Made by a program: the position numbers and the translations under genes. Of a stretch of 64,000 bases of DNA, positions 52,184-60,977 are shown piece after piece; the first letter of the stretch is position 1; each line of letters starts with the position of its first letter. The stretch is from positions 496,001 to 560,000 of the forward strand of contig CBDANZ010000003.1 in the NCBI GenBank assembly GCA_965197865.1. Reading direction: 5' to 3'. The notes beneath the pieces are model-generated. The model was not told where the DNA came from, did no database searches, and saw only the letters and a list, made by a program, of their open reading frames with translations. Source of the stretch: CBDANZ01 sp965197865. Its GTDB lineage: Bacteria > Acidobacteriota > Vicinamibacteria > Vicinamibacterales > CAVVIG01.

Positions 52184-53545
52184 CTATCCGAGCTCTTTCT
52201 TGACTACGTCGACGATTTCCTGGGCCCACGCGCGGATCTGGTCCTCGCGTCGGCCTTCCAGCATCACCCGCAAGAGCGGCTCGGTTCCCGAGTAGCGCAC
52301 TAGAAGACGGCCCTGGTCCGCCACACGCGACTCCACACGGACGATTGCCGACTGGACAGCTGGCATCGTTTTCAAATCGACCTTCTCGCGAACGCGCACG
52401 TTCAAGAGCACCTGCGGATAGGTCACGAGATCGGCGGCAAGATCCGCCAGCGATCGTCCGGTGAACACCACTGTGCGCAGGACGTTGAGCGTGGTGCACA
52501 GGCCGTCACCTGTGAAGAGATAGTCCGTGAAGATAATGTGCCCTGACTGCTCGCCGCCAAGCGACAGGCCCCGCCCGAACATTTCTTCCATTACGAACTT
52601 GTCGCCGACCGGCGACCGCACCAGACCGATGCCGAGCGAGCCGAGCGCAAGCTCCAGTCCTATGTTGCTCATCACGGTGGCGACGATGGTGTTTCCGTAC
52701 AGACGGCCTTCCTTCTGCAACTGCCTGCCGCACATCAGCAGGACGTTGTCGCCGTTGACGATGCGCCCCGCGTCATCGACAAAGATCGCGCGGTCGCCGT
52801 CACCGTCGAACGCGACGCCCATCCGGCAGCCATTTTCGACGACGGCCTGAGCCAGTCGCTTCGGGTCGGTCGACCCGCACCGCAGGTTGATATTGCGGCC
52901 GTCTGGCTGATGGCCGATCACCACGAGCCCGAGTCCCAGGCTGCGAAACAGGTCGGGAGCGACCGTCGTGGTCGCGCCGTTGGCGCAGTCAATGGCGAGC
53001 TTGAATCCCTTGAGCGAGGCGGCCTCCGGCGCCGCTGCGCGCAGGTGATCGAGATAAGGGCCGACCAGATCGGATTGAGGCACGGGCAGCGCGTCGCCGC
53101 TTATCGCCTGCCAGGTAAGGTCGGCGACAATTTCTTCCACTTCCCGTTCGACGCGCTCGGTGAATTTTTCGCCGCGACCCGAGAACACCTTGATGCCGTT
53201 GTCTTCGAAGGAGTTGTGAGAGGCTGAAATCATGACGCCGGCGTCGTAGGCGCCCGCTCGTGCGAGATAGGCGATGGCCGGCGTTGGCACGACGCCCGCG
53301 CTCGTCACGATCGCCCCCTCGCCCGACGCGCCGTGCGCGAGCTCGGCCTCGATCCAGCCGCCCGACTCCCGTGTGTCGCGTCCGACAAGCAGGTGCGGCG
53401 AGGCGGTGCCGCGGGGCCGCGTGCGCACCAGCGCGGCGCCAAGGCGCCGGACCGTTGCAGGGTCGAGCGGATATCGGCTGGCGACGCCGCGGACGCCGTC
53501 GGTGCCGAAAAGGCGCGGAGCTTCGGTCCAATCAGTCCTGGGCAC
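52184..53545 (-). CDS. glmM: phosphoglucosamine mutase
   Basis: GlmM interconverts glucosamine 6- and 1-phosphate for UDP-GlcNAc synthesis. The 453-residue protein starts with RLFGTDGVRGVA and has the phosphoserine loop VMISASHNSFEDNGIK, the metal loop FDGDGDRAIFVDD, GGEQSGHIIF and the C-terminal RYSGTEPLLRVM. The start is GTG 53545 within the end of ybbR (14-base overlap). cdaA-ybbR-glmM is a conserved order in Gram-positives, where CdaA and YbbR regulate or bind GlmM. Confidence 0.96.
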   Translation of the reverse strand: MPRTDWTEAPRLFGTDGVRGVASRYPLDPATVRRLGAALVRTRPRGTASPHLLVGRDTRESGGWIEAELAHGASGEGAIVTSAGVVPTPAIAYLARAGAYDAGVMISASHNSFEDNGIKVFSGRGEKFTERVEREVEEIVADLTWQAISGDALPVPQSDLVGPYLDHLRAAAPEAASLKGFKLAIDCANGATTTVAPDLFRSLGLGLVVIGHQPDGRNINLRCGSTDPKRLAQAVVENGCRMGVAFDGDGDRAIFVDDAGRIVNGDNVLLMCGRQLQKEGRLYGNTIVATVMSNIGLELALGSLGIGLVRSPVGDKFVMEEMFGRGLSLGGEQSGHIIFTDYLFTGDGLCTTLNVLRTVVFTGRSLADLAADLVTYPQVLLNVRVREKVDLKTMPAVQSAIVRVESRVADQGRLLVRYSGTEPLLRVMLEGRREDQIRAWAQEIVDVVKKELG

Positions 53546-54458
53546 TGGCGAGACGGACCCGGACGGCTGACGGGATGATACGGGCGACACCGGCATCGGC
53601 CAGCGGATCCACGTGAACCGTCAACGTGTATTCGCCGGCGCCGAGGTTGCTGAGATCGACAGACGCGTTTACGGCGTCGACCTGGACACGGTTCAGCCTT
53701 TCGCGGCTGCCGTGTAACACGACGTCGACGGTCGGTGGAATGGCCTGGGCCGACAGCGTGACGGCAAGATTTCGTAGACGAACCGGCCGGTCGCCGACCG
53801 TGCGCTCCCGTGGCCCTCGAAGAATCTGCACTCGCACCGTCGCCAGGCGCGCGCCTTTCACGCGAAGCGCAGGATCGAGGAGGCCAACCGTGACGCTGTC
53901 GGAGACCTCGGCAATCGCACCGGCAATCGAGACCGGCTCGGTGACCGCTTCCCGCGCCTCCTCAACCGCGCTCTCCGGCCCAATCACTTCAACAGTCGGC
54001 GGATCGGCGGCCATGGTTCCCACGACGAATCCCGGCGCCGGCTCCCCCTCCACGGCTGGGACGATCGGCAGCCGGCGCGTGGCCGAATTTTCGAAGACCA
54101 GGGCGATACTGGCTGGCGCCACCTGCACGACCTCGACGCCAAACGGCGTCCGCACCTGTTCTGGAGTGAGCTGAAACAGACGCTGGCCCGGACGCGCTGC
54201 CCGGAGGTCCAGCGCGGCAACGATGTCTCCCGCACCCATGCGGCTGAGCGTGTCCGACGGCCCGCGAACGCGAAGGTCGACAACGGTCGGCGCTTCTCCC
54301 TGCAGTTCGAGGCCCGCGGGAAGCTGCTGAAGCTCGAGCGGCACGCGCAGGCCGCGTTCGACGATCTCGTCGCCCGAGACGATCATCCACAGGAGCACGG
54401 CCAGACCGAGCGACATCGCTTTCAGGCCGATGTGGCGGAACGGCCAGACGGCTTTCAC
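53532..54458 (-). CDS. YbbR-like protein (CdaR-type)
   Basis: A 308-residue protein with one membrane segment (LKAMSLGLAVLLWMIVS) and three YbbR-like repeats outside: GLRVPLELQQLPAGLELQG with DLRVRGP, RRLPIVPAVEGEPAPGFVV with VEVIGPESAV, and LRNLAVTLSAQAIPPTVDVV. YbbR/CdaR proteins modulate the diadenylate cyclase CdaA, which is encoded directly upstream with a GTGA overlap; the 3-prime end overlaps glmM. Confidence 0.92.
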   Translation of the reverse strand: MKAVWPFRHIGLKAMSLGLAVLLWMIVSGDEIVERGLRVPLELQQLPAGLELQGEAPTVVDLRVRGPSDTLSRMGAGDIVAALDLRAARPGQRLFQLTPEQVRTPFGVEVVQVAPASIALVFENSATRRLPIVPAVEGEPAPGFVVGTMAADPPTVEVIGPESAVEEAREAVTEPVSIAGAIAEVSDSVTVGLLDPALRVKGARLATVRVQILRGPRERTVGDRPVRLRNLAVTLSAQAIPPTVDVVLHGSRERLNRVQVDAVNASVDLSNLGAGEYTLTVHVDPLADAGVARIIPSAVRVRLASAQD

Positions 54459-55273
54459 GCGTACTGGACACGCGACTGGCGTGCCCTCCCCGGGCGCTGC
54501 AGCACCATCGAACGGAGGCGCGCGCGCAGCATGTCGACGTCGATCTTGGGCTCGATTTGTCCGTCAGCCGAAAACGAGATATTGCCGGTTTCCTCCGACA
54601 CGACGATCGCGATGGAGTCGTTTTCCTCGGTGAGACCGATGGCGGCGCGATGGCGCGAACCTAGGTCTTTACTGAGCTTCGGATTCACGGTGAGCGGCAG
54701 GAAACAGGCGGCGGCCGCGACGCGATCGTCCTGGACGATGACCGCTCCGTCGTGGAACGGCGACGAGGGCTGGAAGACGCTCACGAGCAGATCGTAGGTC
54801 ATCACCGCATCGAGCGGAATGCCGCTTTCGATGTAACTGCGCAAGCCGATTTGACGCTCGATCGCGATGATCGCGCCAATGCGACGCGCCGACAACATGC
54901 TCGTAGCGACCACCAGCTCCTCGATCGATTCCTCGGCCGACTCCACTCTTGCAAAATACCTGAAGAACGGCGCGCGGCCCAGGTGGGCGAGCGCGCGGCG
55001 GATGTCCGACTGAAACAGTACGATGAACGCGAAGACGAGATACCCCGCGAGATTGCGAACGAGCCAGTTGACCGTCTCGAGATGGACCCAGCGCGACCCG
55101 TAGAACAGCGCCACGAGCATGCTCGCCCCAAGCGCCATTTGAACGGCCCTCGTGCCGCGAATCAGTTTGAGCACTTCATAGATCAGCACCGACACCACCA
55201 CGATGTCGAGGAGATCCCACCAATCCACCGGCGGTCGCTGCATGATCGCGTTCAACCAGCTCACAACACTCAT
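54455..55273 (-). CDS. cdaA: diadenylate cyclase CdaA
   Basis: CdaA makes cyclic di-AMP from two ATP. The 272-residue protein has three membrane segments (LLDIVVVSVLIYEVLKLI, QMALGASMLVALFYG, WLVRNLAGYLVFAFIVLF) and a DisA_N domain with PFHDGAVIVQDDR and GSRHRAAIGLTEE, the DGA and RHR motifs for catalysis. The following gene order ybbR-glmM is as in Bacillus. c-di-AMP usually controls osmolyte and potassium transport and cell-wall balance. ATG at 55273. Confidence 0.95.
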   Translation of the reverse strand: MSVVSWLNAIMQRPPVDWWDLLDIVVVSVLIYEVLKLIRGTRAVQMALGASMLVALFYGSRWVHLETVNWLVRNLAGYLVFAFIVLFQSDIRRALAHLGRAPFFRYFARVESAEESIEELVVATSMLSARRIGAIIAIERQIGLRSYIESGIPLDAVMTYDLLVSVFQPSSPFHDGAVIVQDDRVAAAACFLPLTVNPKLSKDLGSRHRAAIGLTEENDSIAIVVSEETGNISFSADGQIEPKIDVDMLRARLRSMVLQRPGRARQSRVQYA

Positions 55274-55320
55274 TCCTTCTGTACTTCTAACTCTTGACTT
55301 CTAACTTCGCACTTTCCGTA
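55274..55320. repeat. stutter repeat upstream of cdaA
   Basis: CTTCTAACTCTTGACTTCTAAC: the word CTTCTAAC/CTTGAC recurs with small changes in this short spacer between folP and cdaA, in contrast to the GC-rich genes on both sides. Confidence 0.55.
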
Positions 55321-56170
55321 TCTCCTCCGCCACCCGGATGACCTGCACCATCTCGGCAGGCGCATGTACGCGAAGGATGTGGGCGCCCGCGAGCACCGCG
55401 GCCGTGACGGCTGCCGCCGTGCCCCAGTCGCGCTCGAAAGCCGGTCCGTCACCGATAGCATCTCGCATGAAGGACTTACGGGACGGTCCGAGGAGCACAG
55501 GCCGGCCCAACGCGGCCGTCAGCTCCGAAAGCCTCGCCAACACACCATAGCTGTCAGCTGTCCGTTTGGCAAACCCGATGCCGGGATCTACGATCAGCCG
55601 GTCGAGCGGTACTCCAGCGGAGGTCGCCGATGCCATGCTGGCGCGAAGCTCCGCGGTCACTTCGGCCATCACATCACCATACACCGCGTCGTCGTACATC
55701 GTCTTGGACCGGCCGCGGGTGTGCATCAGGATGAGCGCGGCGCCCGATGCGGCGACCACGTCGGCGAGCGCGGGGTCGTAGCGAAGACCGCTAACGTCGT
55801 TAACGACGGACGCGCCTCCTGCCAGCGCCGCACGGGCCACATCTGCTTTGTAGGTGTCGATCGAGACAGGAATCCGAAGACGCCCGACCAGGCCCAGCAG
55901 GACCGGCAGTACTCGTGTGCGTTCCTCGATCGCTGTCAGCGCCTCGGCACCGGGGCGCGTGGATTCGCCCCCAATATCGATCAAATCGGCTCCGGCAGCC
56001 TCCATCTGAAGCGCCGCGTCCACGGCCTGGCCGACGCCGGTCAGATGCGTTGCGTCGGCGAAAGAATCGGGCGTGACGTTGAGGATCCCCATCACGAGCG
56101 GCCGCGCGCCGAGATGGAGGACGCGCCCCGACGGAAGAGGAACGGCGTAGCAAGGGCGCGGGGGGAACAC
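55301..56170 (-). CDS. folP: dihydropteroate synthase
   Basis: FolP joins p-aminobenzoate to the pterin diphosphate in folate synthesis and is the sulfonamide target. The 289-residue TIM barrel has VMGILNVTPDSFAD, LIDIGGESTRPGAE, VSIDTYKADVA, VVNDVSGLRYD, LIVDPGIGFAKRT and GPSRKSFMRDA. GTG at 56170 was chosen. It is followed by the cdaA operon and preceded by a 68-base block of tandem words. Confidence 0.96.
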   Translation of the reverse strand: MFPPRPCYAVPLPSGRVLHLGARPLVMGILNVTPDSFADATHLTGVGQAVDAALQMEAAGADLIDIGGESTRPGAEALTAIEERTRVLPVLLGLVGRLRIPVSIDTYKADVARAALAGGASVVNDVSGLRYDPALADVVAASGAALILMHTRGRSKTMYDDAVYGDVMAEVTAELRASMASATSAGVPLDRLIVDPGIGFAKRTADSYGVLARLSELTAALGRPVLLGPSRKSFMRDAIGDGPAFERDWGTAAAVTAAVLAGAHILRVHAPAEMVQVIRVAEEIRKVRS

Positions 56171-56236
56171 GGCAGTCGACAGTCTACAGTCATCAGTCGA
56201 GAAAGACTGGCGCCTGACGACTGACGACTGACGACT
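56168..56236. repeat. stutter repeat between folP and ftsH
   Basis: GCAGTCGACAGTCTACAGTC...CGACTGACGACTGACGACTAC: variants of the word GACTGAC/CAGTC repeated about nine times. The same words (GTCGTCAGTCGCCAGTC) recur at 63066 between ruvB and ruvA. Confidence 0.7.
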
Positions 56237-56238
56237 AC

Positions 56239-58152
56239 CTATTCCTGGGGAACGGGCTCGTTGAGCGACGGAACGATCGGAGAGCGCTCCTTCTGAGGTG
56301 TGTGCACCTCGTCCTCACCGAGAGGGGCGGCCACGAGCGCGGCGACCGGCTGCGGCTCCGCGAGCGGCAACCCGGCGGCAAGCCGCTTCACCTGCTCGGC
56401 GTCGAGCACCTCGCGCGACAGAAGCGCGTCGGCAATCTTCAGCAGCGTTTCCTTTCTGGGGGCGAGGAGCTGCTGCGCGCGCTGATAGTTCTCGGTGACG
56501 AAGTGCCTCACCTCATGATCGATCTTCTGTGCCGTGTCTTCGCTGTAGTCCTGGTGCTGCGCGATTTCTCGCCCAAGGAAGATCTGCTCCTCCTTCTTGC
56601 CGAAGGCGAGCGGACCCATCTCGTCGCTCATGCCCCACTCGCAGACCATCCGGCGCGCCAGCTCCGTGGCGCGCTCGAGATCGTTACCTGCACCGGTCGT
56701 GACGCTGTCCATCGTGATCTCCTCGGCGATGCGGCCGGCGAGCAGAATCGCGATCTGGTCGTTCAGGTAATCGCCCGAGTAGTTGTGCTTCTCGTCAGTC
56801 GGCAACTGCTGCGTGAGACCGAGCGCCATGCCGCGCGGGATGATCGTCACCTTGTGGATCGGATCGGCGTTCGGTAGCAGAACCGCGAGGAGCGCGTGAC
56901 CGGCTTCGTGAATCGCGGTCACCCTCTTCTCGACGTCGCTGATGATCAGCGAGCGCCGCTCGGAGCCCATCAGCACCTTGTCTTTCGCGAACTCGAAGTC
57001 GTGCATACGCACGACCTTCTGGTTGTACCGCGCCGCGTTGAGCGCCGCCTCGTTCACCAGGCTCTCCAGATCGGCGCCGGAGAATCCGGCTGAACCGCGC
57101 GCCAGCACTGTGACCTCCACATCGTCGGCCATCGGGATCTTGCGCGTGTGAACGACGAGAATACCTTCGCGGCCCTTCACATCGGGCCGGTTCACCACGA
57201 TGCGGCGATCGAAGCGGCCCGGGCGGAGTAGTGCCGGATCGAGGACGTCTGGACGATTCGTGGCCGCCACAAGAATCACGCCTTCGTTCGACTCGAAGCC
57301 ATCCATCTCAACCAGGAGCTGATTCAACGTCTGCTCGCGCTCGTCGTGGCCCCCGCCCAAACCCGCGCCGCGATGACGGCCGACAGCGTCGATCTCGTCG
57401 ATGAACACGATACACGGTGCATTCTTTTTCCCCTGCTCGAAGAGATCGCGGACGCGAGAGGCGCCGACGCCCACAAACATCTCGACGAAGTCCGAGCCGC
57501 TGATTGAGAAGAACGGCACGTTGGCTTCACCGGCGACGGCGCGAGCGAGCAGTGTCTTTCCAGTGCCGGGAGTGCCCATCAGCAGCACGCCTTTGGGGAT
57601 GTGTCCGCCAAGTTTCTGGAATTTCTGCGGCTCCTTCAGGAACTCGATGATCTCCTGCAGCTCTTCTTTCGCCTCGTCAACGCCGGAGACATCCTTGAAC
57701 GTGACCTTCTTCTGTGAGATGGACGAGAGCCTCGCCTTGCTCTTGCCGAACGACAGGGCCTTGTTCCCGCCGCTCTGCATCTGCCGCATGAAGAAAACCC
57801 AGAAGCCGATGATGAGGAGGAAAGGCGCCCACGTATACAGCAGCGTGGTCCACGGACTGCCCGTCGGCTCCTTGGACGTAATCTGCACGCCCCTTTCGTA
57901 CAGCTTGTTGCCGAGCCCCTCGAACTGAGCGGGCGCGTAGGTCTGGAACGGCTCGTTAGCCTTAGTGACGCCCGTGACTTCCTGGCCGGTAATCGTAACG
58001 CGGGCGATGCTCTCAGCATCGACCCAGGCCATGAACTCGCTGAAGCTCACCGACGGGTCGTTTCCCTGGAACTTCGTCGACACGTTCCAGATCACGACCC
58101 CGACGACAACGAACACCAGCCAGAACACCAGACTTCTCATCCACGAGGTCAC
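56239..58152 (-). CDS. ftsH: ATP-dependent zinc metalloprotease FtsH
   Basis: FtsH is a membrane AAA+ protease that degrades damaged membrane proteins and some cytosolic regulators. The 637-residue protein has two membrane segments (LVFWLVFVVVGVVIW and LLYTWAPFLLIIGFWVFFM) around a small periplasmic domain. The AAA domain has Walker A GTPGTGKTLLAR, Walker B CIVFIDEIDAVGRHR and the second region of homology (ATNRPDVLDPALLRPGRFDR). The zinc site is TAIHEAGHALLA, with the third ligand in GAGNDLERATELAR. GTG 58152 has GGGAGG six bases upstream; ATG 58140 is also possible. tilS lies just upstream. Confidence 0.97.
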   Translation of the reverse strand: MTSWMRSLVFWLVFVVVGVVIWNVSTKFQGNDPSVSFSEFMAWVDAESIARVTITGQEVTGVTKANEPFQTYAPAQFEGLGNKLYERGVQITSKEPTGSPWTTLLYTWAPFLLIIGFWVFFMRQMQSGGNKALSFGKSKARLSSISQKKVTFKDVSGVDEAKEELQEIIEFLKEPQKFQKLGGHIPKGVLLMGTPGTGKTLLARAVAGEANVPFFSISGSDFVEMFVGVGASRVRDLFEQGKKNAPCIVFIDEIDAVGRHRGAGLGGGHDEREQTLNQLLVEMDGFESNEGVILVAATNRPDVLDPALLRPGRFDRRIVVNRPDVKGREGILVVHTRKIPMADDVEVTVLARGSAGFSGADLESLVNEAALNAARYNQKVVRMHDFEFAKDKVLMGSERRSLIISDVEKRVTAIHEAGHALLAVLLPNADPIHKVTIIPRGMALGLTQQLPTDEKHNYSGDYLNDQIAILLAGRIAEEITMDSVTTGAGNDLERATELARRMVCEWGMSDEMGPLAFGKKEEQIFLGREIAQHQDYSEDTAQKIDHEVRHFVTENYQRAQQLLAPRKETLLKIADALLSREVLDAEQVKRLAAGLPLAEPQPVAALVAAPLGEDEVHTPQKERSPIVPSLNEPVPQE

Positions 58153-58176
58153 CGAGAACCTCCCGACGAAGATCGC

Positions 58177-58219
58177 GCGGGCCTCAACGGCCCGCCGTAG
58201 CGCAGGTCTTTAGACCTGC
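58177..58219. repeat. REP-like double hairpin overlapping the tilS stop
   Basis: GCGGGCC-TCAAC-GGCCCGC (58177-58195) and GCAGGTC-TTTA-GACCTGC (58202-58219) form two perfect stems joined by CGTAGC. The second includes the tilS stop codon at 58210, so the last residues of TilS are encoded by the repeat. Confidence 0.75.
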
Positions 58220-59592
58220 CTAAGCCTCAAGATTAGCACGGCTTGCGCGGGATCTGTCACCCGAAACTCATCGTCAATCGAGTGTCCAGCTACCCACACG
58301 ATCCTATCGGCCTTGTCCACCACGAGCGGCACGTCGTCGCGCCGCTCCCGCGGGACCTTGCGGTCCACGAAGAAGTCCTGCAGCTTCTTTCGGCCTCCAA
58401 CGCCCAGCGGCCGGAATCGGTCGCCCGACCGTCGGTTCCGGACCGTCAGCGACCCCGAACAACGGTCGAGCCGCGCCATGCCGACCTTCGCGTTGCCCAG
58501 AATTGCACCGGTCGCCGCAGCGGTCGCAGCTGTTTCGGCTGACACCACGTACCCGGCTTCGACCAGCTCGACCTCCCCTGGAACAGGCAGCGGATACTCA
58601 AACAAATTCGCCTTCCTGGTCTTCATATTCGTCAAAACGACCTCGCCGCCAAGGCGTTCCATCCGGTGGCCCGGCCGGTCGAGGGCACCGCCCTCCCGCG
58701 CGAGCCGGAGGGCGTCCTCGACGTGGGCGAACGACACGGGCCGGCCTCGAGCGGCTTCGGTCATCGCCCCCTGGACGATCAGGCGGGCGAGCGCAACCGA
58801 TAGGCTGGAGAGAGCCTGGACGTCGATCCGCCACGACTCGCCCTCACGCCGGCACACGCGAGGACTGATTTCGTTGGCCGCCCTTGTCATCCAACGCCAT
58901 TCTTCGCGTGCGATTTCGGCCTCGTCGGCCAGCACGTCCACGATGGATGGGTTGAAGCGACGCTCGAGGAGAGGCAGCAATTCGGCTCGAATCCGGTTGC
59001 GCGGGATCGTGAGGTCCTCATTCGATTCGTCGCAGACGAAGGCGATCTGCTGCGAGTCGAGATACGCGCGAAGGTCCGCGCGGCGGCACTCGAGAAGCGG
59101 CCGGATGATCGTCCCGTGCCTCGGATGCATGGCCGCAAGCCCGCGCGCCCCCGCGCCGCGCAGGAGGCGCAGCAGAAAGGTTTCCGCCTGGTCGTCGCGC
59201 GTGTGGGCGAGGGCGACGACGTAGGCCCCAAAATGACGGCTGGCGCGCTGGAAGAACTCGTGGCGCGCCCGGTGCGCCGCGTCTTCCAGCGACCGCCGCT
59301 CCGCTTTCGCGCGCTCGGCCACCTGTTCGCGATCGGCCAGAAACGGCCGTGCGAGCGACTGAGCCACGCGGGCGCAGAATTGCTCGTCCTCGTCGGCCGC
59401 TGGGCGAAGCTGATGGTTGAAGTGCGCGAGTCCCAGGACGCGAAGCTCGCCGGCCCGATCGAGCGAGCAGAGCAGGTGCGCGAGCGCGACCGAGTCGGAT
59501 CCGCCCGACACCGCGACAACAACGCCGGTGCCTGGCCGCGCAAGATCGTGCGCTTTAATTGTCCAGCGGACGCGCTTCAGGAGCTGCTGCAT
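58210..59592 (-). CDS. tilS: tRNA(Ile)-lysidine synthase
   Basis: TilS converts C34 of the CAU-anticodon isoleucine tRNA to lysidine, switching it from AUG to AUA decoding. The 460-residue protein has the PP-loop VVVAVSGGSDSVALAHLL, GLAHFNHQLR, LEDAAHRARHEFF, ALAHTRDDQAETFLLRLLRGA and RPLLECRRADLRAYL. It also has a TilS C-terminal domain with SGDRFRPLGVGGRKKLQDFF and VPLVVDKADRIVWVAGHSID. ATG 59592 was chosen. It ends inside a REP-like hairpin. A CAU tRNA gene lies 43 bases upstream on the same strand. Confidence 0.95.
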   Translation of the reverse strand: MQQLLKRVRWTIKAHDLARPGTGVVVAVSGGSDSVALAHLLCSLDRAGELRVLGLAHFNHQLRPAADEDEQFCARVAQSLARPFLADREQVAERAKAERRSLEDAAHRARHEFFQRASRHFGAYVVALAHTRDDQAETFLLRLLRGAGARGLAAMHPRHGTIIRPLLECRRADLRAYLDSQQIAFVCDESNEDLTIPRNRIRAELLPLLERRFNPSIVDVLADEAEIAREEWRWMTRAANEISPRVCRREGESWRIDVQALSSLSVALARLIVQGAMTEAARGRPVSFAHVEDALRLAREGGALDRPGHRMERLGGEVVLTNMKTRKANLFEYPLPVPGEVELVEAGYVVSAETAATAAATGAILGNAKVGMARLDRCSGSLTVRNRRSGDRFRPLGVGGRKKLQDFFVDRKVPRERRDDVPLVVDKADRIVWVAGHSIDDEFRVTDPAQAVLILRLRQV

Positions 59593-59634
59593 CACAGAGG
59601 GCCGGGGCCCCACCAGCCTGACCTGCCCCGAAGA

Positions 59635-59711
59635 TGGTGCCGGAGGGCGGACTCGAACCGCCGACCCCGCGCTTATGAGACGCGTGCTCTCACCAACTGA
59701 GCTACTCCGGC
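59635..59711 (-). tRNA. tRNA with CAU anticodon (Met, possibly Ile2)
   Basis: A 77-base cloverleaf including encoded CCA. The acceptor GCCGGAG pairs with CTCCGGC; the D-arm is GCTC-AGTTGGTGA-GAGC; the anticodon stem CGCGT/GCGCG closes the loop CTCATAA with anticodon CAT; the T-arm is GGCGG-TTCGAGT-CCGCC. CAU tRNAs are either methionine or the TilS-modified isoleucine type, and sequence alone does not settle this. There are no three G-C pairs at the base of the anticodon stem, so it is not the initiator. Confidence 0.93.
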
Positions 59712-59799
59712 CGGAACTGGTTATTTTATCGTAGAAAGCACTTCACAATCTTGGTAGTGTCCGCCTCGATGTGGACCTTTGGCCAGCTGAAGCGGCTAG

Positions 59800-60861
59800 T
59801 CATTCGACGATGAGCATCGCATCGCCGTAGCTGTAGAACCGGTAGCGCTCGACTATCGCCTCACGATACGCCGTGAGCAGCCGCTCGCGTCCGGCAAAGG
59901 CGGCCGCCAGTACTGACAGCGACGACCGAGGCAGGTGGAAGTTCGTGAGTAGCCCCTGCACCACGCGAAACTGAAAGCCAGGGAAGATAAATAAGTCGGT
60001 CGTACCCGAGGCGGCGACCACACCTCCTTGATGCGCACGCGCCACGGTCTCGAGTGTCCGCGTCGTCGTCGTGCCCACGGCAATCACCCGGCGGTTGTCG
60101 TTGACGGCGCTGGTGATCGCGGCCGCGGCCACGGGTTCTACCTCATACCGTTCTGGTTCGAGGTGATGGTTCTCGACCCGGTCGACGCGCATCGGCTGGA
60201 ACGTCCCATAACCCACGTGCAACGTGATCTGGACAGTTTCTATACCTCGGTCGCGAAGCGCTGTGAGGAGCGCGGCACTGAAGTGCAGCCCTGCGGTTGG
60301 CGCCGCCACCGAACCTCGACTGCAGGCAAAGGTCATCTGATATCGGTCGCGATCGGCCGCTCGATCCGGGCGTCTGATGTAGGGCGGCAGCGGCACATGG
60401 CCGACTGCGTCCACCGCGTCATCTACTGGCGATCCGTCGTCGGTCCACAGGCGCACCGTCCGTCTGCCGTACAACCGTCGCTCGAGCACTTCGCCGTGCA
60501 GCATCCGCGCGCCATCGAAGATCACCCGAGCGCCCGATCTTAGCTTCTGGCCTGGATGCATCAGCGCTTCCCAGCACTGACCCGACGGAATCTCAGACGA
60601 CAACCGAGCGAGCAGCAGACATTCAACGGTGCCGCCGCCTGGAACGCGCCGTCCAAGCAGCCGCGCTGGAAAGACTCGTGTGTTGTTCACGACGAGCAGA
60701 TCGCCTGGCCGAAGGAGCGTTGGTAGTGCCGAGATATTCGTGTGCACGACCACGCCGCTCACCCGGTTGACGTGAAGCAGCCGGGCGGCACCGCGTTCGG
60801 CGGCCGGCTCCTGCGCAATCAGCTCCGAAGGAAGATCAAAATCGAACTCGCTGACGTCCAT
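59800..60861 (-). CDS. queA: S-adenosylmethionine:tRNA ribosyltransferase-isomerase
   Basis: QueA transfers the ribose of AdoMet to preQ1 in tRNA to form epoxyqueuosine. The 353-residue protein has FDFDLPSELIAQEPAAERG, DLLVVNNTRVFPARLLG, GRRTVRLW, HVPLPPYIRRPDRAADRDRY, SVAAPTAGLHFS, TLHVGYGTFQPMRVDRVENH and GTTTTRTLETVAR. ATG 60861. It lies between tilS-tRNA and fabH on the same strand and works in the same pathway as queC and queE at 43-44 kb. Confidence 0.96.
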   Translation of the reverse strand: MDVSEFDFDLPSELIAQEPAAERGAARLLHVNRVSGVVVHTNISALPTLLRPGDLLVVNNTRVFPARLLGRRVPGGGTVECLLLARLSSEIPSGQCWEALMHPGQKLRSGARVIFDGARMLHGEVLERRLYGRRTVRLWTDDGSPVDDAVDAVGHVPLPPYIRRPDRAADRDRYQMTFACSRGSVAAPTAGLHFSAALLTALRDRGIETVQITLHVGYGTFQPMRVDRVENHHLEPERYEVEPVAAAAITSAVNDNRRVIAVGTTTTRTLETVARAHQGGVVAASGTTDLFIFPGFQFRVVQGLLTNFHLPRSSLSVLAAAFAGRERLLTAYREAIVERYRFYSYGDAMLIVE

Positions 60862-60977
60862 TTCTCAACCGTGTGGAGATTGGTCAGGCGAACGTCTTTA
60901 TCGTCCACTCTGATGGACATGTGGTTCTGATTGCGAGGGATTCTCAGCGAGGGCGCCGGCATCGCCGATAATCGTAG

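Noticed and set aside
58177..58219. Rho-independent terminator between tilS and ftsH
   Set aside because: The stems are strong but no T-tract follows on either strand, and the same elements recur upstream of genes.
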